From contig OZ023275.1 in NCBI GenBank assembly GCA_964007475.1, positions 10,333,829 to 10,397,828 of the forward strand: 64,000 bases of DNA, written 5' to 3'. The position numbers and the translations under genes are program-made. Source of the stretch: Hybos culiciformis. Its lineage: Eukaryota; Arthropoda; Insecta; Diptera; Hybotidae. Positions 25,783-37,911 of the stretch are shown here, piece after piece; within the stretch, counting starts at the first letter, position 1, and the number at the start of each line of letters is the position of its first letter. The notes beneath the pieces are model-generated. The model made no database searches. It worked only from the letters and a program-made list of their open reading frames with translations, and was not told the DNA's origin.

Positions 25783-25947
25783 AAAAACAAAAACAAAAAA
25801 AAAAAAAATCAGCGGCTAAATTTTACTTTTTTTTCCTAAAAAGCGGCCAGTCGATCAGTCGATGAATTTTCATCCAGCGGCGGTTAGAAAAAATAGTCCA
25901 GCGGCTGACCGGCGGCGACTGGAAAACACAAAAAGCGTCGATGTCTG
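25582..25947. mobile_element. hAT-type MITE with GCGGC/GCGAC words
   Basis: The ends are CAGACAGCGACGC and GCGTCGATGTCTG (inverted repeats with one mismatch). An exact 8-bp duplication GTCTGGAT flanks them (25574-25581 and 25948-25955). Eight-base duplications and CAG ends fit hAT elements. The interior repeats GGCGGCTAGTCGAC-like and GGCGACT words in both orientations around a long A run. Confidence 0.85.
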
Positions 25948-26075
25948 GTCTGGATTAGGTTTTTTTTCCAATAAAATTTGTATGAAAATGAATAAATTTA
26001 ATTTTATTTGAGCTATAAAATATTAATTAATTAATAAAAATTTGTAGAAAAAATTCCGAGATCTGCGAAAATTAA

Positions 26076-26360
26076 GGAGACGACAGCGATGTCACTGGAG
26101 TGAACACAATTACGGCGACGGCGACGAAATAAATAAACAGGAAAAAATAAACAAATAGAAAAATAAATAAAAAAAAATATATGGTTGTTGTTGTCGCCCG
26201 GCGACAAAATAGAAACATTTCTAATTTGTCGCCAGGCGACAATTGTCGTTTGTCGCCAGTCGTCTCAATTGTGTTCATTCTCATACATATATATGATTTC
26301 AAATTTTTTTTGAAAGTCGCTATCGCCGTCGTTGTCGTTGTCGCTCCAATTGTGTTTACT
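26076..26360. mobile_element. MITE-like element with GCGAC words
   Basis: GTGAACACAATT followed by ACGGCGACGGCGACG at the left is mirrored on the right by GTCGTTGTCGCTCCAATTG then TGTTTACT. An additional partial end (CAATTGTGTTCATTC) lies at about 26268. Inside, GTCGCC and GGCGAC repeat in both orientations. No target duplication could be fixed, so ends are approximate. Confidence 0.65.
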
Positions 26361-27429
26361 ACATTATGTGACTGTAATTGCCGTAGGGGGACATTTAACA
26401 AGTGAATAATCGAAGCGCTTTCACTGCACTCAGCTGTATTATAGTACTGCAACTGCTATATAATGAAGAATGAAAACACTATTAAGAGAACCACTACGAT
26501 AACACTATTCATAATCAACAAAAACTAAAAGAAGATCAAAAATTTAACATAAAACAAATTATAAAATTTAAATTGCTCTATTTTTTTATCAAACTTATAA
26601 TTTAAATTTTTTTTTTTAATATAAATGAAAAGTTTAGGATTATGTACAGACTGAATAAAGAATGAAATTTTTAATGTAGAATTAAGTGAGTGAGTGAGTC
26701 TCTATAATGTCTATTAAAATTATATCCAATCAAATCAAATATATTTTACTTTTATTTTAATCAATTTGAACCTACCAACAACCAATCTGTACACTCTTCA
26801 AGGGCTGACCGGAAAAAAAAAATTTCCATAAAAATATTTCACTTTGAAAATGCAAAAAAATGATAGATGATATAATGTGACAATAGTAGTTATAGGTATT
26901 CCAATCTAATTTTTTTTAATGTTTCTTTTTTAAGACTTTGGTTTTAAATAGGTGGATACGTGCCTAAGTAATATTTTTTAAAAAATTTTTTATATCAAAA
27001 GAAAAATCTAAAATCAATCACTTTCACATTTTTAATTCCCTATTTTGCAATTAAGCAATATAAATTGTGCATTACCAAGATACAACAGTAGGAAGGTTTA
27101 TGTTGGTAGATAGTACCAAGAAAAAAATGTGTTTTGTTTTGATTATTTTTCTTTTTATTTAGGTTTCAAATGTGAATTTGCTGACGGTTTAAAAAATAAT
27201 AGGTACCTACAAATTAATTGATTAAAAATTTTAATTACCTATCTAGGGTGACATTCCGGTGATTTCCAAAAACTTTAATTTAAAATTTATCTTAATTAAA
27301 TTAAAATTTTACTGTAGGTATCTCAACTTCACTGCATTGCCATTTCAATTAATTTCATACTCTTGACAATGCGGTAGGTTATTATAAAAAAAATAAAAGC
27401 TTCAAATATTTTTTTTTTGGTAGGTTTCC

Positions 27430-27800
27430 GGTTCCGCCCCTCTTTTTCTGTAAATTCCTATGTCAGATCTACCATTCCGGAATTTGTGGTTCCTGAAAAT
27501 GGGTCCTGTTCATATGCCATTGAAAAATCGCACGTTAGTCCTGTCAAAACTTAATACCTGCTTACACTTCACTTTGTTTAAGCCCCCCCCTCAATCTTCA
27601 AATCTTTTCGGTGATGTTGTCCCTCTCAGTTTTTCGCCATATTCTTTTATGTTCTTCCTGATTTTCGCTGTCTATCTTGCTTCTTAGTTCTGACAAACCC
27701 TGGAAAAATCGCAGTCTCTGAGGTTTTTCCGTTTTCTAATCTTGCTAGATTGTCCTTATCAATATTTGTCCTTTTCAATATGTTCGAATGACCTTTGACC
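27430..27800 (-). mobile_element. Decayed non-LTR retrotransposon fragment, relative of the 621-1214 element
   Basis: The minus strand shares long diverged stretches with 900-1210, for example GGAATTTGTGGTTCCTGAA against GGAACTCGTGGTTCCTGAA. Frames are broken by substitutions and indels. It is an older copy of the same family. Confidence 0.7.
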
Positions 27801-28449
27801 TATGGAACAGCCAACCGATTCCCTTGCCTTAGCTCTTCAAAACCCTTCAGACATACCAGTACTGTCCTGGACCTTACCTTTATTTTTGAATATATTTCTA
27901 TTATTTGAATATATCTTCATTATTCTTCTAATATCGTAGCTAATATGCAATGTGACAAAAATCGCCAAGACGCTCCCTCTTGGATCCGTATATGCCCTCA
28001 GGGATGAAATCATAGAAGATTAATAGAACTGAAAGATAAATAAACTAAAATATTTAAGAATTAAGAATCTATTTATAAAGTGGGCTGTTTTTGTTTACAA
28101 TGAATTTTTTTTCATTTGATTAGAAAGTTTTGCTCATTCCTTTTTACATGCATTTTCTACTCCTTTTTGAACGAAAACAAAGCATTTTTCCCCGGTAACT
28201 ATAATTTTTTTTAAGCTACATTATGCATACAAAATATGCATACAAAATTTCAAAATAATCGGTTCAGAGGAAGAAGTCAAACGTTCTTTGCAAGTTCACA
28301 TTGTTTATTTTGCAACTGATATTTGACCCAGTTCCTGTGAGCCGATTAAGCCGAAATTTTTCCTCAAAAGACAATATTCCATAAAATCCAACTCGTCGGT
28401 AACACTGTTTCGTAGGTAACCAAAACCATTCTTTAAACTACATTACCGA

Positions 28450-29598
28450 AATAAATTAATGGATTTAAATTTTTTAAAGAAATTGCCTTTGTCAATTGGA
28501 TCAGCAATTTTATGTCCGGCCGTTCTATTCGTGCTGTTGTGGATGGGTACCAGTCACATATTTTCAATATCAACTCCGGTGTACCCCAAGGGTGTGTTCT
28601 CTCACCAACCCTCTTTCTAATTTTCATTAATGATCTTCTTCAATCTACTCTAAACCCCATCCACAGCTTCGCCGAAGACAGTAATTTGGTAGCAAGCTAC
28701 GATTTTATTAATAGAAAATCAGCATCCTTAAATGCTGTTACTACGAAACGAAAGTTCTTACAAAGTAGCATAAATCACGACTTTTCAAAAATTGCACAAT
28801 GGGGTCTTCTCAACAGAGTTGAGTTCAACGCATCCAAAACCCAATGCTGCCTAATTTCTAGAAAACTGTCAACTTTCGATCCCCAATTTTCCTTTCAAAG
28901 AGAAAGTATTGCCAAATCTGGAAGCCTTGACATTTTAGGTTCGAAAATAACTTGCGATTTAAGCTGGAAAATTCATATTTGCGAAACGGCAAAAAACGCA
29001 GCGAAATGTCTTGGTTTTTTAAAAAAATGTAAACAATACTTTTCCCCCTCTGATCGCTTAAACATTTACTGGTGGTCCCAAAACCCATCTTGAACATACC
29101 TGGACAAAGTTCAGAGAAGGGCTATTAGATTGATAAACAATCACCAAACCACCAGCTCATTAACATCACTCAACCACCGTCGTAATGTAGGTTCACTTTC
29201 CATTTTTTATAAATACCTTGTTGGAATGGATACGTGTTCCCTGGAAGTAAAAGCCCTACTTCCTCAACTTCAAGTATTTTCACGCCAAACACGTACTGCT
29301 TCAACTTCACACCCATATTTCGTAAAAATTCCCAGATGTGATAGAACGAGCTTCGGAGATTCGTTTTCAATTCGCACCTCGAGAATGTGGAATGCTCTCT
29401 CATAAAGTTGTTCCCGACAGCTGGTGGACGCTTAATTTACGACTTGAGACGTTTTAAGAAAAGTGTAAATGAATACCTACTAACTGTCCCACTTTTTAAT
29501 CCCGTCCAAGCTTCCTGTCCTCATTACCAAATCCATATTTCTTTAGTATAAAAGGTATCCCACCTAGTGATTTGGTAACTTTAGTAAAAAAAAAAATG
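28450..29598 (+). mobile_element. Truncated Jockey/CR1-like non-LTR retrotransposon (reverse transcriptase C-terminal half)
   Basis: The plus strand encodes reverse transcriptase motifs FMSGRSIRAVVDGYQSHIF, NSGVPQGCVLSPTLFLIFIN and FAEDSNLVAS, then the thumb region and the usual downstream VQRRAIRLINN and FSIRTSRMWNALS. The catalytic box reads FAED rather than FADD, so an active-site Asp is replaced. A TGA at 29091-29093 interrupts the frame, which resumes in the same phase, and it is frameshifted near 29405. An A run near 29584-29596 is a plausible 3' tail. It lacks the endonuclease and the N-terminal half of the RT, so it is dead. Confidence 0.88.
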
Positions 29599-29920
29599 TT
29601 ATGATGGCAAAATGTACGTACGGCTAAGTAATGACCGGAAATCCATAGAAAATCAAAACTACCTAGGAGTATTTAGACGTTTTTGCCTTGGTTCGGGAGA
29701 TTTGTCAAATAGAAGAAATTGAAAATTTTGCTTAGCCTCCAATTTAATTATTCAAGGATTTGATTTGTGGTCTAAAAATAGATTTTGATAGACAGATTTC
29801 GGAAAAGGTATAATGAAAATTTATTGAAAGTTTAATTAAAAAGTAAATTGGAAGTCAGAGACTAAAAAGTTTTAAATAAAAAAAAATAAAAAATAAATTT
29901 GATGTTACACGACTTTATTA

Positions 29921-30136
29921 TTATGTACTAAAAAGTAGAAAATAAAACTCAGCATAATTTTCGAATCCAAGAAAATGACTTTTTTATGTTAGAAAATTTG
30001 TTGACAAGTACATATTCAACTAAAAATTACAATCGTGGGTTCTCTCTTTGCCTTTAATATTCCCACAATTTTAATTTTTGGTTAAATATATGCATGCCAA
30101 CAAATTTTCTAACAATCTTCTACTTTTTAGTACATA
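29921..30136. repeat. Foldback element, about 215 bp
   Basis: TATGTACTAAAAAGTAGAA at the left is mirrored by TTCTACTTTTTAGTACATAT at the right, and GTTAGAAAATTTGTTG is mirrored by CAACAAATTTTCTAAC further in. It is non-coding and upstream of the zinc-finger gene. Confidence 0.75.
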
Positions 30137-30624
30137 TTTAAATAATACAATTTTTTTTAATTTTTTTTAAGTCATATAAAAAGTTACCTAAAGCCTTTTT
30201 TCATATTTGATATTTTAAAAATAAAACAATGTATTTTGGGAAATATCTTGATAAAATAAAGGCCCAAAAAACGATCAGAATTATTTAATACCTAGATATT
30301 TGTTGGGAACGTGTAAAAAAGCTTTCGATTATTATTTTGATACGTAGTTGCAAAGTAAATATGATGTAAGCACACCTACTTCCGTTCACTGTGATCCAAA
30401 AGAATCTAATTTTAAGAAAAAGCTACTAATTTTAAAATTAAAAAAAAATAAGATTTAGGTCGTACAAACTATTAATTGTTACTCATGAAAACCATTTTTG
30501 AAATTTCTGTTCAAAAAACGTTAACTGCAAGACGTAAGTGGACTGCATCATGTAGCAATATTTATGTTTTTTTAAGAATGAGATAAGTTTTGTAATTATT
30601 TGTTTTTAGAAAACCTTTTTAATT

Positions 30625-33600
30625 ATGATAAACACCGAGGAATTTTCAAAAATATGCCGAATTTGCATGAATGAAAATGAGTCGATGAAAGAAATATTTA
30701 AGTCGGAAATTGATTGCATTCCAATTTGTCAAATGATCAATTTTGTAACACCAATCAAACTCGATGATTGCGAATTATTACCAAAACAAATCTGCAGTTT
30801 ATGTGTAGATGGCCTAATCAAATCATACAATTTTCAACAAAAATCTATTCAATCTGATTCAAAATTAAGAAGAATTTTAAATGATTATCACTTAAGTCAA
30901 CAATGTTTCAATACGGTTGTAGCAGCTCCTGCAGTAGTTTCTATTACCAATAATGACAGTTTTGATAATTGGCGACCACAGTTTGGTATTAGCGATTTTG
31001 CTGATACCACTTTAATTAAATGTGAAGTTCAAGATTATGAACATAACATTACAAATTATTCAATTGATTCCGATAGTAACTATAAAAATCCAATAAATTC
31101 ACAACTCAATTATGAAAATCAATATTTTGAGAGAATCTCTGCACCAATTTTAGAGCAAAATCATTTAAAAAAATCATATGATTGTACAAAATGTAACATA
31201 ATTTTAAACACAATAGAGGAATATGAAAATCATGTCTCATGTCACCATACTAATAGGTAAACTCAATTTAACGTATCTCTTTTGATTTTTTATTCAATAA
31301 AGTTATTTGTACTATTAATTATACAAGAAATATGTTATTTTCAATTTTAATATTTTATTTTAAACATAAACAAAAAAAAGATATTCCTACTTTGTTAGGT
31401 ATTTAAAAAAATTTCATTAGATACTATTATTATATAAATATATTTATTTTTGAGAGCTATTTTATTTTTAAAATAAAATTTATTTTACCTGGAACACATA
31501 CCTTTAGATATGTTAAATGATCTTATAGTTTTCGTCCTCACAAAGTTATAAAGTATCAAAGTTTTAGTAATGTTTCCAGAGGACAAAAGTTAGTATCGTT
31601 CAATAGCGGTATAGTGTTGTAATCACGCATACTCCAGAAGGGTATTACATTAACACCTGCAGAATAGCTGAGATCATTTCTTGCAATGCAATTACCAAAA
31701 ACTTTTAAATAGTATTAAAATCAATAGTAAATAATTATGGCTCACAATTTTTTAAGTAATACTGATTTACCATTTTTTCATGTTTAAGTTTGCCACAATC
31801 TGGAAAAATCAAAAAATTTGGAGGATTTTCCTGCACAATTTGTAAAATGTCATTTACAACATGGGAACTTTTAGCAGAACATATAAAAAACCATAAAGTC
31901 AAACATTTTTATAGCGATTCCAAAAAAAATGGTGAAGTTGCAACTGATATTCTTAGTTCTATTGTTAACAAATTTAAATGCACTTTTTGTAAAGAAAAAT
32001 TTAAAATTCGAGAACATCTCATTGCGCATATGAATAATCACATAAAAGGAGATAAAAAATACGATAATTTGATAGAATCGCTTGAGCCTCAGTTGAAATT
32101 ACCCACAATCAAAGAAGTTAATGTTGACTTACACGAGGGCCCAGGAAATCAAATATCAATTGCAGCACCACCCCTAAAACTTTTTTCGTGCCTCTTTTGT
32201 CCTTCGGCTTACACAACAAATTATAAATTAATAGTACACGTAAAGAAAAAGCATAAAAATAAAGCATCGACATTTATAAAATATTATTGCGGTCGTTGTG
32301 ATAAAAAATTTATAAAACATTTGGATTTTATAAGACATCGAAAAGAACATATTAACATAAGCAAAAATGGAGGAAAAACACACATCAATAGGACCAAATC
32401 TGTTGGAAACTATGATCAGCATTCATCAATAGTGTCAACATCAAGATTTACCGGAAAATTAGCAGAAAGTTATGATCAAAAGTTTTCCCCAACGGAAGCA
32501 AGCTCAAGAATAACAAGACAAACAATAGAAAGTTATGACCAAAAGTTTTCCCCAGCGGAAGCAAACTCAAGAATAACTAGACAAACAATAGAAAATGAGA
32601 GGCAAAAATCAAAAACATCAAAATCAAAAGTTATACAATCAAGTGAAAGAGATGAAAACAATTTGACAATTTCATTATGTGCAAAAATTAGCTCACACTC
32701 GATTGAAAATGGTGAAGCAGTAAAACCAACAACGCCAAATTCGAGAAAAACAAGAACTTCAACCGAAATTGACGAGCAGAAATTATTAGCAATTTCAAGA
32801 ATTACTAGGCAATCTACGGGCATTAATGAATTTGTAGCAAAAAATATCGAAAATACACCAAAAGATGTAAAACCTTCTCCAATCGAAAATGTAGATTTAA
32901 TAGCAAAAAGATTTAAGTGTGGGAAATGTGATAAATTATTTGATAAAGTTTGGGATATGATTAAACATAAAAATACTGTACATTATACGTAAGTTTTAAA
33001 AGATTTTTCTATTAAACGAGACAAAAAAATAAATAAAAGGCTACAAAAACTATTATAAAAAGTGACTAAGTATGAATATTTATCGTAATTAATAATAATC
33101 CACTTGCGTTTCTCATTATCATGTTTTTTTTTAGTTTTTGATATTTTTACTCTAAAAGAAATTCCAAATAAATAATAAGCAATATAAAGTAAAATTTTAA
33201 TTATAAATTACCAAAAAAAATACTCTAATTAATAACTACAATAGTGTAATAACGGCCCTTCCTACTGAAGCATTATATTTTTTTTAATTAAATTTAAATG
33301 GTTAATGAATTAAATATTTATTTTCAATTGCAGAGAACATGCTGAAATTAAATGTAATATCTGCAACATGTATTTTTGGTCTAAAACTGCTTTGATTCGT
33401 CATAATATGAAAAGCCATAAAAGGTACAAAAGTATAATATACATACATATACATATACATTAGAGTAGTTGAAACGGCTAAAATGGTCGGAGTCAAAGTT
33501 CTCAAATTTTTTTCGTAGAGCTCTTAAAACAATAAATTTATACTAAATTAATTTAAAAAAAAATTAAATGTTACTAACTCAAAATTTGTGTTTTTGGTGT

Positions 33601-36345
33601 TTTACAAAAATTCACCCACAAACTCTGGTTGTATGACGATATCTTTATTATTATCAAAATCTTTATAGGTACCAAAAACCTTACTTTTTTTTGCGTTATT
33701 TACAAAGTCTTTGATTTTTTTTTTTTTTTTTTTTTTCCTTAATTTCAAAATCTTTAAACGCATAATCTTTAAGTAACAAAATCAATACTTTTCGCAAATT
33801 AAAAAATCGAAAAAAAAATATTTGAGATAAGAAATTCATTTGAGGAAAAAATTCAAATGAAAAAAAATTAAACAATTGAATACAATTGGGCTAGTGATTT
33901 CACATAGACCAATACTTATAGACCGACATTTTTTGTTTCATTTTTTCATTTGAATTTTTAAAAGTCAAAATTTCAATAATAGGCTTTGTTTTGCACTTTA
34001 CATTCAGACGAGAAATAAACCCTGATTCGCCAATTTTCTGAATTAGGCTTTATTGGAAAATAAAATAAGGCTTTATTGGAAAATAAAAAATAAGATGGGG
34101 TGGAGTTCGTTTTGGTCTGGCCGTCAGTCCGAACTGCCAATCAGCCTCAATCATTTCGCAAATATTATTTGATAATATAATTTTTCTTTAACATTTACGT
34201 TTACAATAACAAAACCGAATAGTTATAAAATAAATAAAATGAAATATTTTGAGTTTAAAAAATTTTTAATTGAGAAATATGACATAGGCATATTGCTTTA
34301 TTTTCTTATTACGATGTATTCCTTACACCAATTCCTTTTTTTATTTTAGGCTACAAGAAAAGAAGTATACTTGCATTTATTGTGGTAGAAAATTCCTCAA
34401 ACATTTAGAAATGCAGAGGTGAGATCAACCTTTTTTTCAAAGTTTATTTAAGTAGTAAAATTTTTAATTTTATTTCAAGGCATTGTAAAATTCATAGGAA
34501 AAATAAGGATCCGCAATTGTTTACTGAACAATCAGAAGTTAAAAGCGCCATCGTCGTAAATAAAATGAATGCTAATGATCAAAATAGAAATGATATTTTA
34601 TTTGAATACGAAGAGTAGGTTTATTTATTTTATTTAAATACGAAGAGTAGGTGGGTTTTCTTTTTGTTTATTAATTTTTTGTTTCTTTGTTTATTTATTT
34701 TTATTAGATTCGATGAATTTAGCTCAAATCAATTTCAAATCAAAGATCCTCTAGCAATTTACCAATGTCCTGAATGCTCGACTATTATTTCAAATGCTGC
34801 TAACCTTAAACGTCATATTAAAAATTTACATGGAATTTCAAAAAAAAAGTACATATTGTTTTTTTTTTTAATAAACATATTAGTATTATTTTTATTAAAA
34901 TTTGCTTTTTCTAGAAAGGAGGAAGGATTTGTTGATTTAATAGATATTAAAATCAAAAAAGAGTAAGTATAAGTCAAAATTCAAAGAGATAAAATCCAAT
35001 TTTTTTTTAAATGTTATTCTATGACTTCTAATTTTTTAATTTAAGGGGTTTTTTTCGCTGCTATTCACGTCTCTGTAGTAATTTTTTACTTTTATAGTGA
35101 TATTTAATAATAATTTGTTGGTAGCATTTAGGTTGTTACACAATTTACTCATTATGTTTTCAAATTAATTTTCTTCGCATTGTAATTTTTATTTTTAACA
35201 ACAAAAAATTTAAAATCATGTCATCAAATTTTTCTTTTAAAGTTCCTTGATAATGCACATATTAAGAATTTTAATTCAATTTTCGCTTATTATTCAAGGA
35301 ACGAATTGTTTAAATGTACGTCTAGCGAAATAGTAAGTGGGACACACATGGATTTAAAACCGCAAAAAATGAAGTGTCAAAACAAAGAAATTTATTTGAA
35401 TTCGAAAGGAATGCAGGAATGCCCAGTTTGTAAAAAAAGTTTTATCAAAAGAAGATCATTAGCAAACCATCGAAGATATTGTCCACGAAATCGTGATAAA
35501 ATATTTTCTGATGATGCTGCGGTGAATTTAACCCCTTACGAACCTAAAATGGATAATGCAAATCAAATGATTTCAACAGAAAAAGTGCATTGTCCCACTT
35601 GCGAAAAATCGTTTAAAAGCAAGAAAGCTTTATCTACTCACCGACGATTTTGTCCACCAAAAGCTGGAAATAAATTATGTATTAATGAATCTAGGAAAGA
35701 CATTTTTTTAAACTCGAAAGATATGTATGAATGTCCAACGTGCAAGAAATGTTTTATAAAAAAAAGATCTCTAAGTAATCATCGCAGATATTGTCTAACT
35801 TCGCAAAAAATACCTGGTCCCAAAAATGAGTTACGAAAAGGAAATAATGATTGTACAATATCAGAAGCAATTAAATGTTTAATATGCCACAAAGTATTTA
35901 ACGCTGAAAAAAATGCAAAAATTCATTTTCGTCTAACACATTCAAAAATCATCAAACAATATGAGGAAAAGAAAACACAATATCATATTTGTAGATGTGA
36001 AATATGTTTCCGATATTTTAAAGGAAAAAAATATTTAAGGTAGCTATTATTTTTTGATTTTATTTAACACATTTATGGCTTTGTAACCCTTCCATTATAC
36101 TAAGTTTTCGAGAATTCTCTGTCAAAAAATGTGCTTTGAAGAAATAAGACAAGAGCATTTTTCTTTTTTTTTTTATATCGATATTCGGTTAAAAATGTTT
36201 TAATTTCATTTTACTCTGTGAATCAATCAATGAGCCATAATTTTGTAGAAAATCTAATTTTAGTTTTATAAATATTTTGTAATTAATCGCTTAAAACATT
36301 TTATTTTTTTTTAGAGTTCATTTGAAGAGACATAAAACAATTTAA
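30625..36345 (+). CDS. ZAD-domain multi-C2H2 zinc-finger protein (probable transcription factor)
   Basis: Nine exons join in one frame: 30625-31256, 31789-32988, 33334-33423, 34350-34418, 34480-34614, 34708-34848, 34915-34962, 35299-36039 and 36315-36345, giving 1,028 residues; every intron interrupts the second position boundary in the same phase. The N-terminal ZAD (about 8-80) has its four zinc cysteines at 11, 14, 57 and 60; this insect-expanded domain mediates dimerisation. About fourteen zinc fingers follow: single fingers near 187-209, 224-246, 273-295, 343-366, 376-398, 586-608, 615-638, 647-670 and 725-748, then three C2HC fingers ending HRRYC, HRRFC and HRRYC, and two C2H2 fingers, the last split by the final intron. 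The linker 410-580 is charged, rich in Ser/Thr, with a short tandem repeat. DNA target is unknown. No orthologue name is offered because ZAD proteins diversify quickly. Confidence 0.9.
31296..31301 (+). terminator. Candidate intronic poly(A) signal in the zinc-finger gene
   Basis: AATAAA lies 36 bases after an in-frame TAA (31258-31260) reached if the first intron is not spliced. A transcript ending here would encode a 211-residue ZAD protein with a single zinc finger. The motif is common in AT-rich DNA, so this is only a candidate. Confidence 0.3.
32402..32590 (+). repeat. 63-bp tandem coding repeat in zinc-finger gene exon 2
   Basis: Two adjacent 63-bp units (32465-32527 and 32528-32590) encode ESYDQKFSP(T/A)EA(S/N) then SRITRQTI. 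A more diverged unit precedes them (32402-32464; NYDQHSSIVSTSRFTGKLA). The repeat lies in the disordered linker between finger groups. Confidence 0.85.
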
Positions 36346-37079
36346 AATTTTCAAAAAAATGGTAACAATTGAAATTATACATATATTAAAGCATACAACA
36401 TGACAACCAACGGTCTTAAATATTTTTTTTTTTTATATTTTTATTATTCATATTTTTCTTTTTACTTAGTTGTTTAAATTCTTTATATTTTTTATTTTGC
36501 TTTTGAATTATAACTATACATAATGTGTCAAAAAATATTAAATTAGATTTTTTTAAGAATAAAATATGATGGTACGAAAATTTAATAAAAATTGTTTTAA
36601 ACTGTCATTATATTTTCCAACATCTAATTAATAAAAATGAAAATTCTTCGCAGGACTTCGGGAGCAGGGGCTATAGATATGCTGACCATAATTGTCCTTT
36701 TAAATCAGGACATTTTTAGTTTTTCGCCATTTTTGAATCCAAATTTTAATTAGCTATTCAACCAAGCCTAAGAACTTGAAAAACTATGGGTTACGCTTAC
36801 GATTTACGATACATAATTTTGCAAGTATTACACACATTATTTCAATGTCATATAACATATTTTTAGCCCTATTCTATTGGCAAAATGCACTGGGCATTAT
36901 ATTATTAGTATTAGCATGGATTATGTAAATACATATATGTAATTTAAAATGATTTAATAAAAGTACATTAAAAAAAAAGGCAAACAATATGTTGTTTTTT
37001 TTTTAAATATGGTCCAAGGGGTTTTGTAATCCTAGAATAACATCTGCAGTGTATACATAATTAGTTAGGCCTTTACTAG

Positions 37080-37560
37080 AAATGTGAAGTCAGGTTTGGT
37101 CCCCTCATTTTATGACGGATATTGCCAGAATTGAGTCTATACAGAGTAAATTTAGAACTTTGCTGTGATCGATCTCCAATTAGTTTCTTCTACTTCCTTG
37201 GATTATCTGTCTTGTAATGAGAGATTTGGCCAATTTAAATGTTTTTTTCGCTTAAACGAATAAGAGAGGTTGTGGATATGGTGTTCTTACACCAACTGAT
37301 CACGGGTTAAATAAATAATCCTAGTCTTTTGGCTTGTGTGGATATAAGAGTCGAAAATAGAACTCTCAGATATATTACTCTTTTTAATGTAAAATAACAC
37401 CGAACATCTTATAGCACAAGTGAACCGATGTCTAGGATGATTAAAAGTGCTAATGATAGTGACATAACTATTGATTTTAATCTTAATAAATACGCATTGA
37501 GGAGGAGTCTGTATAATTATTGATTGTATTGTGAATTCTTTGATGACCCTCTGTTCATTG
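37080..37560 (+). mobile_element. Decayed non-LTR retrotransposon C-terminal fragment
   Basis: Across frames the plus strand reads fragments typical of the end of Jockey/CR1-like RT proteins: RIESIQSKFRTLL, then RDLANLNVF, and near 37400 RTSYSTSEPMSRMIKSAND. Several stops and frameshifts separate them. It lies between the convergent zinc-finger gene and ACTR10 and is not functional. Confidence 0.65.
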
Positions 37561-37911
37561 CCTGCTGACTGGAAGTATATTTCGGATAATTTAAAATGTT
37601 TTAGTATTTTTATTGATAAATGTAAGGTGCAATGTTTTTTTCAATGTAGTTTAAATTTATGTACATTCCCTTGAGTTAAGCTTATAAATAAATAATAAAA
37701 TAATAGTAATAATATTTGTAATAAATAAACTTTACTGTTATTATTTAACTATATGCTATTATTATGTAAATTTATATTATATTTAAAAAAATTCTTTAAT
37801 CTACATCAAAAACTAATTCTTATGCAATTTGTTTAGTAACATTAAAAAATCATTCATATTATGATAAATAAAAATTTGTATCATAAATAAATTAAAATTA
37901 AATGAAAGAAA

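Noticed and set aside
25581..25839. Lysine-rich and phenylalanine-rich frames
   Set aside because: They are translations of the A run inside the hAT-type MITE.
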